Shown here in pieces: positions 52,566 to 64,000 of a DNA stretch of 64,000 bases. Location of the stretch: NCBI GenBank assembly GCA_031771865.1, contig JASISA010000026.1, positions 1,798,001 through 1,862,000 of the forward strand, written 5' to 3'. Origin of the DNA: Nothophaeocryptopus gaeumannii (Eukaryota; Ascomycota; Dothideomycetes; Mycosphaerellales; Mycosphaerellaceae). The notes under the pieces are model-generated. The model ran no database searches. It was not told the DNA's origin and was given only the letters and a program-made list of their open reading frames with translations. Within the stretch, counting starts at the first letter, position 1. Every line of letters starts with the position of its first letter. A program made the translations under genes and the position numbers.

Positions 52566-52982
52566 ATGTCAGCACTCAATCCATCGCCTTCCTTCTCCAT
52601 TCAGTCAGTGCACGAGTCTTCAATCCTGCACAACAACCAACTCCCATCCCATCTTCCTTCTCCACCCACTCCTCACCCGCTGTACCATCAAAGCTCGCAA
52701 AACCACCAACATCCGCTGTCCAACCCACCCAACTCCACACATGCTCCCAATAACCCAAAACAGCTCATGGACCCCGCCCCGTCTTTCCAACCCTTCCCCG
52801 AGAGCTCAAGCAACAGGCAAAGGGTAACCCTTGTTCAACAAACCATGCTTACTTACCACGCAGCTCACACCTTGAAGAAGACAACCGTGCCGAGAGTCGT
52901 TCACCTCAACTTCCCAGTCCACGACCATGAACTTCCAAGATCAAGCTTCGATATCAAGGCAATACTCCGATGCCACAAATAG
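52566..52982 (+). CDS. Candidate small Pro/Ser/His-rich ORF, unassigned
   Basis: ATG ORF of 138 codons. The first 80 residues are Pro/Ser/His/Asn-rich (LPSHLPSPPTPHPLYHQSSQ), the rest is mixed with a basic end (SSFDIKAILRCHK). No domain, signal or membrane segment. It sits in a 2.6-kb stretch with no other gene, upstream of TAO3 on the opposite strand. The composition is as expected from CA/CT-rich noncoding sequence, so chance is a serious alternative. Confidence 0.2.
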   Translation: MSALNPSPSFSIQSVHESSILHNNQLPSHLPSPPTPHPLYHQSSQNHQHPLSNPPNSTHAPNNPKQLMDPAPSFQPFPESSSNRQRVTLVQQTMLTYHAAHTLKKTTVPRVVHLNFPVHDHELPRSSFDIKAILRCHK

Positions 52983-54213
52983 AACACATGCGATTTTGCA
53001 AGATATCGCACAATGATTCTGGGACTGTATCTCTCAAGAGTCGAGCTTGGGCCAGGGACTCCGCCTCAATTATTCGTAATTCATACCGCCAGGACGCAAA
53101 GTAGTCTACAGACTAACCCCGTCCGCGACATATCGCACAAATCAATCAATCTGGACCACTTTACAATACCAATGCCAATACTCCGTTCAAGTAGCCGCAC
53201 TACGTAGGAACGGTACAGCCTCTTCGTAGCCATTGCACAGAAATGCGAGATGGAAGCTCGACTTCAAGACAATACGCCCGTCTCATGTACTCGTAGCAAA
53301 CATTGCGATAGCTCCAACATCACGTTGTAGATACTCCTTCCAGCCCGTCCATAAATAGCTTAGAACGCCACCAACTCTTTGCGCAACACATCTTCCTTCA
53401 TCGATACGAGACGACGCAGAGCCCAGGCAACACCAACGCCCAAGCACCCACCGGTCAACGACAGGACAGAAGATATGCAACACCAACAAGAAGGGAGGAG
53501 AAGATGAGACGGAAGACCAAATCATCGCGACAGCGAACGACAAGAAAATTCATTTGTACCACTCTATTTACTTTTGCCATGCCATCAAGTCATGAACTCA
53601 CTGAGCAAAAGCTAGCAACAAAAATCAATCATTACCACGACTCCCCCCACTCCTTCCTCTTCGCCACAAATGATGCAACCCTGCCGCCCATACGCAAGTA
53701 ATCCCATTGATGCCCGCGAAGGCTACAGTCTTGATCCATCGCAGGAGGAAGCTGAGCTTCGAAAGCAACGCTGATGTCGATGATAGTACAGTGAAGCCAC
53801 AATCGCTGTGCCCGTCGCCGTGCCGCCGCCAATGTCTAAAAGATAAGGAAAAGCTAAGTACAGAACAACAACTGCTCTGCATGTGCAAATCGAAGATGAT
53901 AACCTTCCAAGCCAGCCACGGGTGGCATGACCAACACACATTGTTGATGTCATGTCGAGATATGCCACCATATCACTCTGAGTATATGTCGATGCTTGAG
54001 ACAGAGTGAGTGACCAAGGTTGGGAACGAGAGGCGCCGGGCATGCCATAGTAATGCACAAGTCCGAAGTGCAACAATGCTGCGGGTCGTAATCAATCGTG
54101 AGTTCATAACGAACAGTCGTCTAGTCGTGATGTTTTGTTGTACACTGTGCATTCGCCGCGTTGACAGTAGTGATGGACGAAAGGTTGAGGATAGCCAGCC
54201 AGGATGAGCAAGC
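52983..54213. other. 1.2-kb interval without a supported gene
   Basis: Short ORFs up to 120 codons on the minus strand overlap each other and the 3' flank of the RNA-binding gene. One frame has a hydrophobic segment but no ATG-proximal support or splice partner. Nothing is called. Confidence 0.4.
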
Positions 54214-56170
54214 CTACTCCTGCTCGGAAGCGGCAGCAGAGTCAACCGGGCTGTGGGCGTGAGCGGTAGCCGGCGAGCTCGCAGCGCCCTTGGTCTCGGC
54301 GGCAGCGTCAGTGGTAGCAGTCTGGCCTTCGGCACCGGAAGCGACGTTTATCTGGACCAAGGGAGTCTGGGAAGTGTTGGTGTACGGCATGCCGCCGAGT
54401 GGGCTACGGCCTGGGCCACGGATTGCGGACTGAGCCCAACGCTGACCCTGGATGGGCACAGTCGGGGTGGTGCCGAGATACTGATCGAACTCGTTAGTGT
54501 TCTGGTTGTTGGAGTCGTGAACCGCCGAGCCAGAGTATGGGAGACGGCCCTGACGCCAAGCCTGGGTCGCGTACTCGTATTCTGCCGATCGGAACTGACG
54601 AGCAGCCTGGGTCTGCTGCTTCAAGGCCTTCTGCTCCTGGGTATCGGCGAAGCGAATCTGGATCTGGAGGTCCTCGCCGTTCTGCTGGATGGTGTGGTTG
54701 TTGAAGGTCTTTATGACCTCGTCGCAGTCATCGCGTGTCTCGAAACTGTGAAGCAATGTCAGTGATGAGGTTGGTGACGATGATGATCATGATGGGTCCC
54801 TTACCGTGCAAATCCAACCCCACGGCCGTGTCCATTCTTGTCACGGAGGATTCTGGACGAGCAGACCTTGTGAGGTGCGAACAGCTGGGCCAGCTCATGC
54901 TCGTTCATCGACTTGGGAAGGTTCGAGACGTAAAGGTTGGTGTTACCCTCGTCCGCGAACGTCTTGAGCTTGCTGTAGAAGGACTCGCGAGCGAAGCTGA
55001 CCTCATACCCGAGGTAGTGGAAGCCACGGATGCAGTTCTCGGCGTCTTCGTAGTTGTGGTACTTGACAAAACCGAAGCTGGGAATGGTCAGTGGTGTACG
55101 TGGTGACAAGGACGGTGATATGGCGCTCACCCTTTGCAGAGACCGGTGTTGAGGTCGATGATGGACTTGGAGCTCTTGATGTCACCGAAGCGAGTACCCC
55201 ATTGCTCGAGCATCTCGTCGGTAGTCTCTGGCAGGAGGCCGCGGATGTAGACGTTGGTCTCGCCGCGCTGGTTCTCCAAAGCACGGTCGAGTGGCTTCAA
55301 TGGTGACGAGGGAGCTGGGATGGCACGCGGAATCGGAGGCTCACGGGAGACGAGGAGCTTGATGCGTGGAGAGACATCACTCTGCTCGGGCTGCTTGGCA
55401 ACGGGCATGCCGTATGGACCAATCATCGAGGTCGGCGATGGAGTACTGTGCGTGAAGACACCGCTCGGCGAGAGGTTGATGGCAACACCATTGTGTGCGA
55501 AACCTGGGTATCCGGCGTACGATGGGGTGGTGGGCTGGTCGTTCTCATTCGAAGAGATGGAATCCCGACGCGGAGTGATCAGTGTTGGCACCTCGCCAGT
55601 AGCGCCTGCCGTGGTCGGGGTCCAGTTCTGGGATAGTGGGCTGTTGTCGTGCTGCTGGTACTGGCCGTAGTTGATCTGCGGCATGTACTGAGCAGCGTGA
55701 GGAGTGTACATGCCCGGAGACTGAGTGTTGGCACCGGCTCCGTAGCTGTTTGGGTACATGTACTGGCCGTTACCATACATCGAAGCCGGCATCGATGTTG
55801 CAACGGAAAGACCGCCGTATCCGTTGTTGGCTGCCGTCGACATCATGTTGTTCTTGGCGTGAGCGGCGTAGGACTGGTTACCCATGTTCATGCCTTGAAA
55901 CCCATGAGCGAGTGCGGCCATTGGGTCGGCTTGAGGGTTCTGGTGCATGCCGTATCCCTGACCTTGCTGGCCGCGAGCGTTGTACTGCTGGTTGCCGTAC
56001 ATGGCGTTGGCATTGTTGTTGTAGCCGGTCTGCTGACGGTTGTAGTTGGTGTTCTTCGAATCGGCCATGGCTGCCATGTTCTTGAAGCCACGGTCAGCGG
56101 GTGCTTGGCGGCGACAAGGATTGCCAAACAGCAAGTCGTGCGTGGACGGTGGGTGACCGAACGACGCCAT
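54214..56170 (-). CDS. Two-RRM RNA-binding protein with Q/N-rich N-terminus
   Basis: Exons 56170-55131, 55077-54805 and 54745-54214 with 53- and 59-nt introns, total 614 aa. The N-terminal 270 residues are low-complexity, rich in Asn, Gln, Gly, Tyr and Met. RRM1: NVYIRGLLPETTDEMLEQWG (RNP2) with GLCKGFGFVKYHNYEDAENC (RNP1 KGFGFVKY, built across intron 1). RRM2: NLYVSNLPKSMNEHELAQLF with GRGVGFARFETRDDCDEVIK (RNP1 across intron 2). A Gln-rich helix (TQEQKALKQQTQAARQ) and an Ala/Thr-rich tail follow. The tandem RRM layout resembles RBMS/ELAV-like proteins, which bind U/A-rich 3' UTRs. No yeast orthologue is named with confidence. A long gene-free region precedes it. Confidence 0.88.
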
Positions 56171-59100
56171 CTCGAATGCTCAGAGTGTGAAGAGGTGTCT
56201 TTTGTCCAACAAAGATGCTCTTCAACGGGGATGGATCGCAGCCAGATCAAGCTTCCAATTGCCAATGCCAATAATGGTGCTGTTGCCGCCAAAACGACGC
56301 TGGACAGTGATGCTCTTACCGGTGAGTGCTGGTGTGTGTTAACGGATGGATAAGTTCCAATTGGGCCCTGTGCGGAATCGGCTCGAGTCTCTGTGAAGTC
56401 ATCGGGTCAGCAACAGCATTGGCATGTGACGATGGGGTCAAGTCGTGCAGTTGATGATGCAGGCTGCCGGCAGTGGCTGGGAGGCCTGCCAGAGCAAGTT
56501 CAGTGATGTGATGGGCTTGGAACTCACCTCCTTCAGTGGATGGAGTGTGAACCTGTCGGTGCCGATTGAGGGTCGACGGCGAGGTGAATGCAGATAGCAG
56601 CAGAAAGGAGTGACAAGCGGGATGCTATGCTAGCAGAGGCGGTAATGTCAACGGCGAATGCACGAATGAAGAAGAGCAGAACTGTGAGCGTGTAAGAACT
56701 GGGTGTGGTGTGTGTGTGTTGGGGAGAGGAAGAGGAGGAAGAGAAGGTCGAGGAAGATTCATGTGTTTGGCATTGGCGACGTCAGGGTTTCGGCCACGTC
56801 GGGCCGTGAAGTGAGGGAAGGAGCATTGATGGGCAACAGCATACCTTTGAGGCAGGATTCGCTCGTGACAGGCAAGCCCGACGCTTGTTAATTGCTCTGG
56901 TAGGAATGGACGATGGCGATGCCGGCGGAAGGATGAGATGGATGGTGCCGGGTCTGGTGGTTGGGCGGCAGTCGAGTCGCGTGGCTATTTCTTCGAACGG
57001 AAAGTGAAGTCGAAGTCGGGAGGAAGCTCGATCAAAGCGCTGGCGACTGAGGCACCCAAACGGGAATCAATGGTGCAGGAGCAGCTGATCTCGAATTCGT
57101 TGCTGTCTCTGCACAACGCTCAACGCAACGTCTCAAAGCAATAGCGATGCTGGCAACGATGGTGTCGCTGGAAGGTAGTATACACGCTCGATGGTCAGGA
57201 GTCGGTCAGTCAGAGCAGGCGTATGTAACGTCAGACTGATGGATGGCAGTGGTCTCTGCCAGGCAGGGGGCTTGAAGTCAGTCGATGAAAGGCTGAGCGA
57301 AGTGCCGTGTGGCAATTGGACGGTAGCAATGGGCAAGAGGATAGAGCGGTGGCGGGCTCGAGGGCGGACAGGCGGTTTTGTTATGGGCTGCAGTCTCCGG
57401 CTCGAATGGTGATAGACCTGTCACACGCAGGGGCCGGGCGATTGTTTTGCACCTGCAAGCCCTGCCGCCTTTGTTCACGCAAGCTGCTCTACGCCGCACA
57501 CTCTGCGCTCAACCCTTCTGCGAACCACACATCTCGACGTTGTACAGAGCAATGCGCGCTGCATGTTTTAAGCTTTGCGAGACGCCACCAAACGCTCGCT
57601 GCGTCGCTTCTGAGGGCCAGCGAGCGCACATGTGAACCGTTACCACCACACAACCACCGTCCCCAGTGCCTGCGCATGCCCCCTGCACTTCGCTGAGACC
57701 TATCGTTTGCTGCCTCTGGGTCCAAGTGTGCGCTCCCGCAATCACCAGAATCTGCAAATGCGAGCTGTCACTTTTCCGTGCCGCCGACCGGGCAATCCAT
57801 CCAACATAGCGTCCGGCACTCCGAAATCTACCAATCTCCCATCTGCACTCTCCAGCCTCCATCATTGCCGACTCGAAAGTTGAAACTCGCTAGGGGACGC
57901 ATTGCCGTTGCTTCTGCGGGGAATCCGTCGGTTTCTCCCATCCGCCTTCGCATCGCTGACGCAATGATGGCTGCAGCTCTGATATGCAGTTATGACAGGA
58001 ACAAGACTGCCGCTTTCACAGCCCACCAAAATAGCCATTAACAATGCTGATCCAATGTTGTACCTGCATCTGACCTTGTCCACCGGGCTGATGGTGCGTC
58101 GGCTACCTGGTTGAGGTGCAGACGGCGGCAACATCATGAGGCCAAAGCCCCCAATCCGTGCCAGCACACACTGCACATGATCTCGTTCATCCTCTTCCTG
58201 CCTATTTCGTTTCCACTGGCACCAGCTTCATGTTGATGAGCTGTACGAAAGGTCATGTGGTTGTGAGGCCAGCAAAAACCAACGTAGCATCACGTATGGA
58301 CGCCCAATCCACCCGCCAGCCCGGTCTTGCGTTCTAGGTAGCGATCGATCACGCCCGCCCGTTTTCCGGGAGGACAAGATAGCAGCTCGTTTGACCAGAT
58401 TTGAAAAGACGCGTTGTTCGCTCAGCAGGGAATGGGATGACCGCTCCGCGTCTGCAAGGTGCCGCCGGAGGTATGTTGCGCAAGTCGTGCTACCACCAGA
58501 GATGAAAGGTCAGTAACCGTCACTTCATCTACAATGCCTGCTCGCCTGCTCTGCGCTGCAGGATTGACATCTTCCCAGACGACCCAGACATTACTCGCAG
58601 CGCTGGCCCGGCATCATTGCACATGAACCCTCACACCACTCTGCGCGTCTCGCGCTCCGGTCTCGACGGCCCGCACGCCACAGCATTAGGTGCCAGCTCG
58701 CAGCAGAACAGCCCAAGGCATCAACAGCGGGAGTGCAGTACCGCATCAGCTCGGCCGTGTATCAAAAACCTAAGCGCTCGAAACCTGGTTTTCGGAACTC
58801 GTTCTCGGCGTGCGGCAATCAAACGCATTCATCGCGCAACGCGCCGGTGTCTGCCGATGGCATCTGTTCACAGCAGGATCAACTGACCAGCAAAATCCGA
58901 TGCGTCTCTCCAAACGCAGTCGAGTAGGACCCGTTCGTGAAAGGAGAGTGGACTCCTCTTGCTCCAACACGGAGATCCTCGGATGACCCGTTCTCTCTCT
59001 CCACAGGCAAATCTGCGGAGCGGTTCGATCTCGCTTTCATGGTGAAGCTTCGTCTTCATCGGCATACCGACTCTTGAACCCCTTCTGTTACATCCGCGGG

Positions 59101-59537
59101 CAATACAAAGCCTCAGCATGCACAAGCCTACACACAAGACATTGGCTGATGTCGAGAACCAAGAACGGAGACCCTTCCATCAAGCTTTGACCCGTAGGCC
59201 CAAGCTCGTAAGGTTCAACCTTGTTTTTACCGATGATTGCAATGATACAGCGTTTCGTGCCGAGTGGTGCTCAATTTAGGACTATCAAACAGCAAATTCC
59301 ATCATTCTGGTTATGTATGAACTTTGTTGGGGATTGAAAAACGTCCTATCTACACAATGTGTAACGCCTGATATGCGCTGGGAGTAGAGAAGAAATTCTC
59401 CTACTCATCCACTCCAGCAATCCAGCTTCCCATTCCGTCAACCTATTGTATGCGAGTCTGCCGGCCTAGCAAGAAAATCACGACGCGCTCAAAATGCATG
59501 TTCACAAGCCACGTCTCCAATGCTTCTTTTCACCCAT
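56171..59537. promoter_or_regulatory. 3.4-kb gene-free region upstream of the RNA-binding gene
   Basis: The longest stretch in the window without a supported gene. It must include the promoter and 5' leader of the RNA-binding gene (minus strand) and the 3' UTR of the P450 reductase. Many ORFs of 60-138 codons occur but none has domain-like sequence. A GTAAGA donor-like site at 56319 on the minus strand, about 150 nt upstream of the start codon, could belong to a leader intron. No repeat, tRNA or transposon remnant was recognised. Confidence 0.4.
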
Positions 59538-61675
59538 CTACGACCAAACATCTTCCTGGTATTGGTTTGCGGCTCTCATCGACTTGACAATGTCCTCGCC
59601 TTTCTTCTTGTCCACCCCTCTTTGCTCCGAGATGATGTTGGCAAGAATCTCGGTGACCTCACGGGCCATGTTGGCTGCGTCGCCGCAGACGTAGAAGTAT
59701 GCCTTTTGCTCGAGGAGTTCATTGATCTCCTTTGCTCGCTCCTTCATCTTGTGTTGGACGTAGACCTTCTTGTCGGTCTCTCGGGAGAAGGCGGTGACAA
59801 TCTCGAAGGCACCGTTCATGTCGTTTGTCCATTGCTAGAGAGAAAGTCAGTATCAAATTGCGACTCGAAATGGTTATGCTAGCTTACCTCCCACTCATCC
59901 TTGTAGATGAAGTCGTCAGTGCGGTTCCTGCATCCGAAAAAGAGTATTGTTCTTCCAACATTCTCGCCATTCTTAGCCTGCTGAGCTCGCTCCTGGACGA
60001 AGCCACGGAATGGAGCTACACCAGTACCTGGTCCAACCATGATGATCGGCTTGCTGGGATCTGAAGGTAGCTTGAAGTTTGAGTGTCTGATATGGACCGG
60101 CACGTGGACGCCATCGTACTTATTCCGTGGACCAGTGATCGCGTAGTTCAAGCCGTGTGGATCTGGGTTCTGCTCGCCCTTCTGCTTGAGCATCAGAGAC
60201 AGAAGATAGTTGGTCGTGACACCCTTCACCACGTGTGGCGCGCCAGGGACTTCCACCGACTCAACAACAGCCGTGATGGCCACCTTGTTCTTCTCAACGA
60301 GCGACGACGAAGAGATGGAGTAGTATCTTGGCTGGATCTTGTTCAGGCCCTCAATGAAGAGCGAGAATGGAATCTTGTCCCACTTCTTGCCATTGCTCAG
60401 ATGCGAGAGGAGTTGTGCGATGTTGAAGTTCTTCTTTGCCACCTCTTCTGCGAAAATGTCCTTGTCGTCACCGATCTTGCTCACTCTCTCTTTGATCTCA
60501 TCGTTCGGCGCAAACTGGGCGAGCGTTCCGACGAACTGGCGAGAGACAGGGGCGCAGATCTCGAGTTGATATCGCATAACGGTGTCATAGGTCGTAGGCG
60601 TTGGGAATGGAACTTTGGCGGTTGCGTCGAGGCCCTTCACGGTGATCACGGTGTCGCGCTTGTCGGCGAGGTCGACAATTTCGAGGAGTCGGTCAACTTC
60701 ACGACCAGCGTTGTTTGGCCACACGGCTATGTGGTCGCCGGTAGTGTAGGACAAGTTGGAGCCAGAGATGTCAATTTCCATGTGCAGGCAGTTTCGCTGA
60801 GGATCGTGGAAGATCTCCTGAGACGTGGCGATCGGTGCGATGTATGGATTGTGCGCGTTGAAAGGACCCTTCTGATTGCCCTCAAGATGGTTCTTGTTGG
60901 GCTCGCCCAGATACACGGTGTCGTTCTCAGCGTCCAAATCAGACTTCTCGGTCACCTCGAACACCGGTTCGTAGACTGCTTCACGTTCTTCAAGCTGCAT
61001 AGCGTCAGCCAAAGCGGCCCACATGGGCTCCTTCCAGGCCAAAAAGTCCTCTTCCATGGTGCCAGCACCGTCGTCACCCTCACCAGCATCTCCGATGCGC
61101 TTGCCGCCGAGTTTGGTCAAAGACTTGTCGACCTCGCGGACCATTGCATTGTAGTGCTCATATGTGTTGTTTCCAAGCCCGAATGCCACATACTTGAGGT
61201 TCTCCAATGGAGACTCCTCAGAGCTCTTCTCGCTGAAGCTGACTTCATCGGCGTGGATGAACTCGTAGAACTCGACCGCGTTATCTGTTGGCTCTCCTTC
61301 TCCGTACGTCGCCAGCACGAAGAAGACGACCTTGTCTTCGGGAAACTGGTCCAAGTTCTCCAAATCGTACTCCTCCAAATCGGCGGTCATGGTCTTGAGC
61401 CCAAATCTTGATGAGCCTTCCTTCGCTAACCGAGAAGCGTAGTCCTCGGCAGTTCCAGTCTGTGAACCGTAAAAGATCACACAGTTCTTCCCAGATTCGT
61501 CCATGTTCTCGAGGATGTTCCGTGTCTTGCCCGCCTTCCCGGCGGAGCCATTGGCTTGAGATGTCGCATAGGGGTCCTTCTGGACGGCCCAGTAAGTGCC
61601 CTTGGTAAAGTATGCGAGTGTTCCCAGCAGCAACACTGCCAGGACGATGAGGTCCAGCGTGTCCAGCTGCGCCAT
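59538..61675 (-). CDS. CPR1: NADPH-cytochrome P450 reductase (CPR)
   Basis: ER-anchored diflavin enzyme that passes electrons from NADPH through FAD and FMN to microsomal P450s. Exons 61675-59888 and 59834-59538, with a 53-nt intron in phase 0 (join KDEWEQWTNDMNGAFEIVTA), total 694 aa. N-terminal anchor at residues 7-23 (LDLIVLAVLLLGTLAYF). FMN-binding flavodoxin domain with FYGSQTGTAEDYASRLAKEG (about 68-87) and VLATYGEGEPTDNAVEFYEF. FAD domain with RYYSISSSSL (RxYS). NADPH domain with MVGPGTGVAPFRGFVQERAQ, FFGCRNRTDDFIYKDEWE, and FYVCGDAANMAREV. The terminal EDIVKSMRAANQYQEDVWS includes the conserved C-terminal aromatic Trp. No upstream ATG in frame before 61675. Confidence 0.96.
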
Positions 61676-62813
61676 GGTGGTGATTCTGCACTCAGTCCAG
61701 CTCAGAGCAGAGTGAGGAACAAGTGGGAGTGAGAGGACAACTGTGTATATAAAAAAGCACAAAGCACGGCCAGTGAACGTTGTGGGCTCACCCGCGCTTA
61801 TCGTCCGAGCGGCGCTGCTGGCCTGAGAAGGGTGCGGCTGATGACTAGTTGACTCTGCCGGCGCTGAGTGAGCGGAGGACTCGCAGGAACGATTAGATCG
61901 AAGGGCTGCCTTGGGTGCGGTGTGCGAGCTGTCCAACCAAACGGACCGACTGCGCGAGCTCAAAAGGCAGCACAAATGCTGAAGAGTCGTTGAGGATCAG
62001 GCCAGAGTTGTGTCTCGTACGTCAATACCTTTGCTGGCGTGGCGGTGGGGGGTGCCGATAGGGAATGGCTCCCGGCTGGAGATGCGAGATGCGAGATGCA
62101 GGGTTCCGTCTGCGATTCCGGCACCTCAAATCCAACGCCTGGTTCTTTCGCGCGCTTCTCCAACCACAAACAATCGCAACACGCCTCTCGCCGCTGTCTG
62201 CCAGTAACGAGAACGAGAAGGAGAGTGACAGTCGCTCTGGGGATGGCGAGATGTTGCTACAGGAGGAAGTTGTGCAGGCCGCGGGCGTGAGGTGGCGGGA
62301 AAGGCATGTTTATATTGTACTCGGAATATTCAACAACAGAACACTTGGCCGAAGACAGTGCTCCATACGAGCAGCGGATTCACAGCCTATTGACTCGGAT
62401 CGCGCGCAACCATGCAACCATGTTCCTTCAACTACTATTCCATCTCGCATGAGGTCAACGCCAACGGAGGGTGGGAGGGCTCAGCGTGAGAGCGGATCCT
62501 CTTCGCACTCCGTAAGACAACAGCGCGTCTTCAGAGCTGGACCCTTTCGTTGATCTGCACCCGCCACTACACTGCTCTTTATGCACGCCTGCCTCGGATC
62601 CAATGCGGATGACGTCTGGTGAAGAACATCGGTCTTTGACTAAAACAGAGATGTAGTTTACCCTGGTCGGCCTTGGTCATTGAGCACAGCCAGCGGAAAA
62701 TACGGTTCGGCACATGCAAAACAAAAACGATTCGATTTCTTAGGAAGGCTCAATCTAAGTCTATGACGGATATCTGATCTACAATCTGTGAATACCAAAC
62801 CAGGCACAAACAC
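61676..62813. other. Spacer between the P450 reductase and the ammonium transporter
   Basis: About 1.1 kb holding the reductase promoter and the transporter 3' UTR. A 162-codon plus-strand frame has no supported function. The reductase ORF runs 100 codons further upstream without an ATG, so it is noncoding there. Confidence 0.4.
61746..61755 (-). promoter_or_regulatory. TATA-like box upstream of the P450 reductase
   Basis: TATATAAAAA on the plus strand, read TTTTTATATA towards the gene, about 70-80 bp before the ATG at 61675. The position is plausible for a fungal TATA element with a short leader, although the better TATA orientation points the other way. Confidence 0.3.
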
Positions 62814-64000
62814 TTAATCCTTCCTCTCCGCCTTAGACTCCTGCGACTTAGCCTCCTCCGCCTGGTGCTCCATGCTGACAGAGCTGCTGATGGGATCTGT
62901 TGGCCTCTGCACTCCATGCGTTATTTGGTGATTGCCTTCGAATGTTTCAAAGTAGCTCCAGTCTCCGATTTGCTCGTCGAAGAATTGATCTAGATCCAGA
63001 CCACGCATCTCAGCCTCTTCACTCACACGCAGGCCAAGCCCTGGGATGTACTTCAGCACCAGGAGGAGTATGCAAGTGACGACAAAGCTGTAAGATGAAA
63101 TAGCCGTGATCTCAGCGAATTGCTTGCCGACTTGGATGCCGTTTCCGTTGATGCCACCTGGCTGCAAAGACATTCCGTCGAGAGCGGAGATGGTCTGGTC
63201 CGCAAAGATGCCAGTCATCAAGGAGCCCATCATGCCACCAATTCCGTGGAGTTTGAAGACTTCGAGACCTTCATCGACGTGGAGCCAATCATTCACGTCT
63301 TGAAGGCTCGCGCACAGGACAGCGGTCAAGAGACCAATGAGGGCGGCAGGCCAGAAGCTCACGAGGCCAGCGCCCGGTGTGATGCCCACAAGACCTGCAA
63401 TTGCACCTTCGCAGGCACCGACGACGCTGAACTTGCCCTTGGTGCGGATGTAGTCGACGAGTACCCAGCCAAGCACACCAGTACTCGCAGCGACGTTGGT
63501 GTTGAAAGCTGCGTACATGGCGCGAATGCTGGCATTGAGTGCAGATCCACCGTTGAAGCCGAACCACCCGAACCAGATCAGAGTCGTTCCAAGGAAAACC
63601 AAAGTAGTATTGTGGGCCTTTTTGTGCGTCTTCTCTCCGGTGTGCCGGCGCTTTCCCAAGACCATGGCATATGCGAGACCAGCCCAGCCGGAGGCGATAT
63701 GGACCGGACCACCTCCGGCGAAGTCGAGAGCTGGGAGGTTGTAAAGCCATCCGTTGCTGTTCCAAACCCAGCACGCGATGGGACAATAGACGGCGCTCGC
63801 CCAGAAGAAGCTGAAGATGAGCGATGGCAGAATGCGGCCTCGTTCGAAGGAGCCGCCAATCACGACCTGGACCGTGCATGCACAGAACAGCATCTGATAC
63901 AAGCAGAAGACAATCTATTCACAAGTCAGCTCCTCATCCACTCCTCACCACGCAACAGTCTCGACATACCTCTGGAATATACGGGGACGACAGCGACGGC
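62814..64000 (-). CDS. Ammonium transporter, Mep/Amt family, 3' part (runs off the right edge)
   Basis: Plasma-membrane ammonium permease, 5' end missing. Visible exons: 64000-63970 and 63914-62814, joined over a 55-nt intron (GTATGT donor, GAATAG acceptor), giving PYIPEIVFCLYQMLFCACTV. The family signature DFAGGGPVHIASGWAG has the first pore histidine, and LHGIGGMMGSLMTGIFAD has the second, so the twin-His filter is intact. This is like Mep2 and plant Amt; yeast Mep1 and Mep3 carry Glu at the first position. Later helices TCILLLVLKYIPGLGL and a cytosolic C-terminal tail with LRVSEEAEMRGLDLDQFFDE (the conserved gating helix, EExGxD type) follow. The end is Ser/Glu-rich. Transcription would normally respond to nitrogen through GATA factors, but the promoter is outside the window. 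Confidence 0.93.

Noticed and set aside
52171..52827. 218-codon plus-strand frame rich in Pro, His and Thr
   Set aside because: Begins with GTG, composition follows the local CA/CT-rich DNA, no homology cue or splice partner.
58940..59060. Possible tRNA because of a GGTTCGATC B-box-like string
   Set aside because: No matching A box, acceptor stem or anticodon arm could be folded around it.
60083..61411. 442-codon plus-strand ORF antisense to the P450 reductase
   Set aside because: It is an exact mirror of a certain gene. G/C-rich third positions leave the antisense frame open, and its product shows no domain-like pattern.

Overview
This window is nuclear DNA of a filamentous ascomycete (Pezizomycotina), most probably a Dothideomycete. 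The support is short spliceosomal introns of about 40-90 nt with GTRNGY-type donors and YAG acceptors, about half G+C, dense genes on both strands, and gene content typical of moulds: a Zn2Cys6 regulator, GH78, several SDRs, an MFS sugar transporter, a GT15 mannosyltransferase and a Mep-type ammonium transporter. The class-level placement is inference. No rRNA, tRNA, transposon, CRISPR or viral element was recognised.

Layout, left to right. PAT1 (5' end only) diverges from a GT15 Golgi mannosyltransferase. Then come small lineage-type membrane ORFs and a hypothetical gene (2.7-5.5 kb), an SDR, and a Zn2Cys6 regulator. Next are URB1 (60S ribosome biogenesis), a secreted GH78 alpha-L-rhamnosidase, BUB3 and an MFS sugar transporter, all on the minus strand. 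KAP114 (importin-9 type) and REV7 are divergent. A GNAT acetyltransferase, a second SDR with a GC-AG intron, and a Qc-SNARE (Syn8 type) follow. A TRAF-like RING protein faces a free-standing PKS product-template (PT) domain protein. Upstream of that lie an SDR broken by an in-frame TGA and a YqjM-type old-yellow-enzyme relative. Further right are a secreted Vgb-like beta-propeller protein, an alpha/beta hydrolase, POL32/Cdc27, a GT8 glycosyltransferase, and TAO3/PAG1 (2621 aa, one exon). The right end holds a candidate small ORF, a two-RRM RNA-binding protein preceded by 3.4 kb without recognisable genes, NADPH-cytochrome P450 reductase, and the 3' part of a Mep2-like ammonium transporter.

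Most genes are single-copy housekeeping genes and do not form one pathway. Two neighbourhoods could be functional. GH78 and the sugar transporter, separated only by BUB3, could release and import plant sugars. The stretch at 31.4-35.9 kb combines a PT-like protein, a ketoreductase-type SDR and an ene-reductase-type flavoenzyme without any polyketide synthase.

The free-standing PT protein is the most unusual gene seen. It keeps the His and Asp expected for the catalytic dyad of the PT fold but has no KS, AT or ACP attached. Exon models were built by reading splice sites and checking phase and family homology. All products are assigned from remembered family features, not from a database search.
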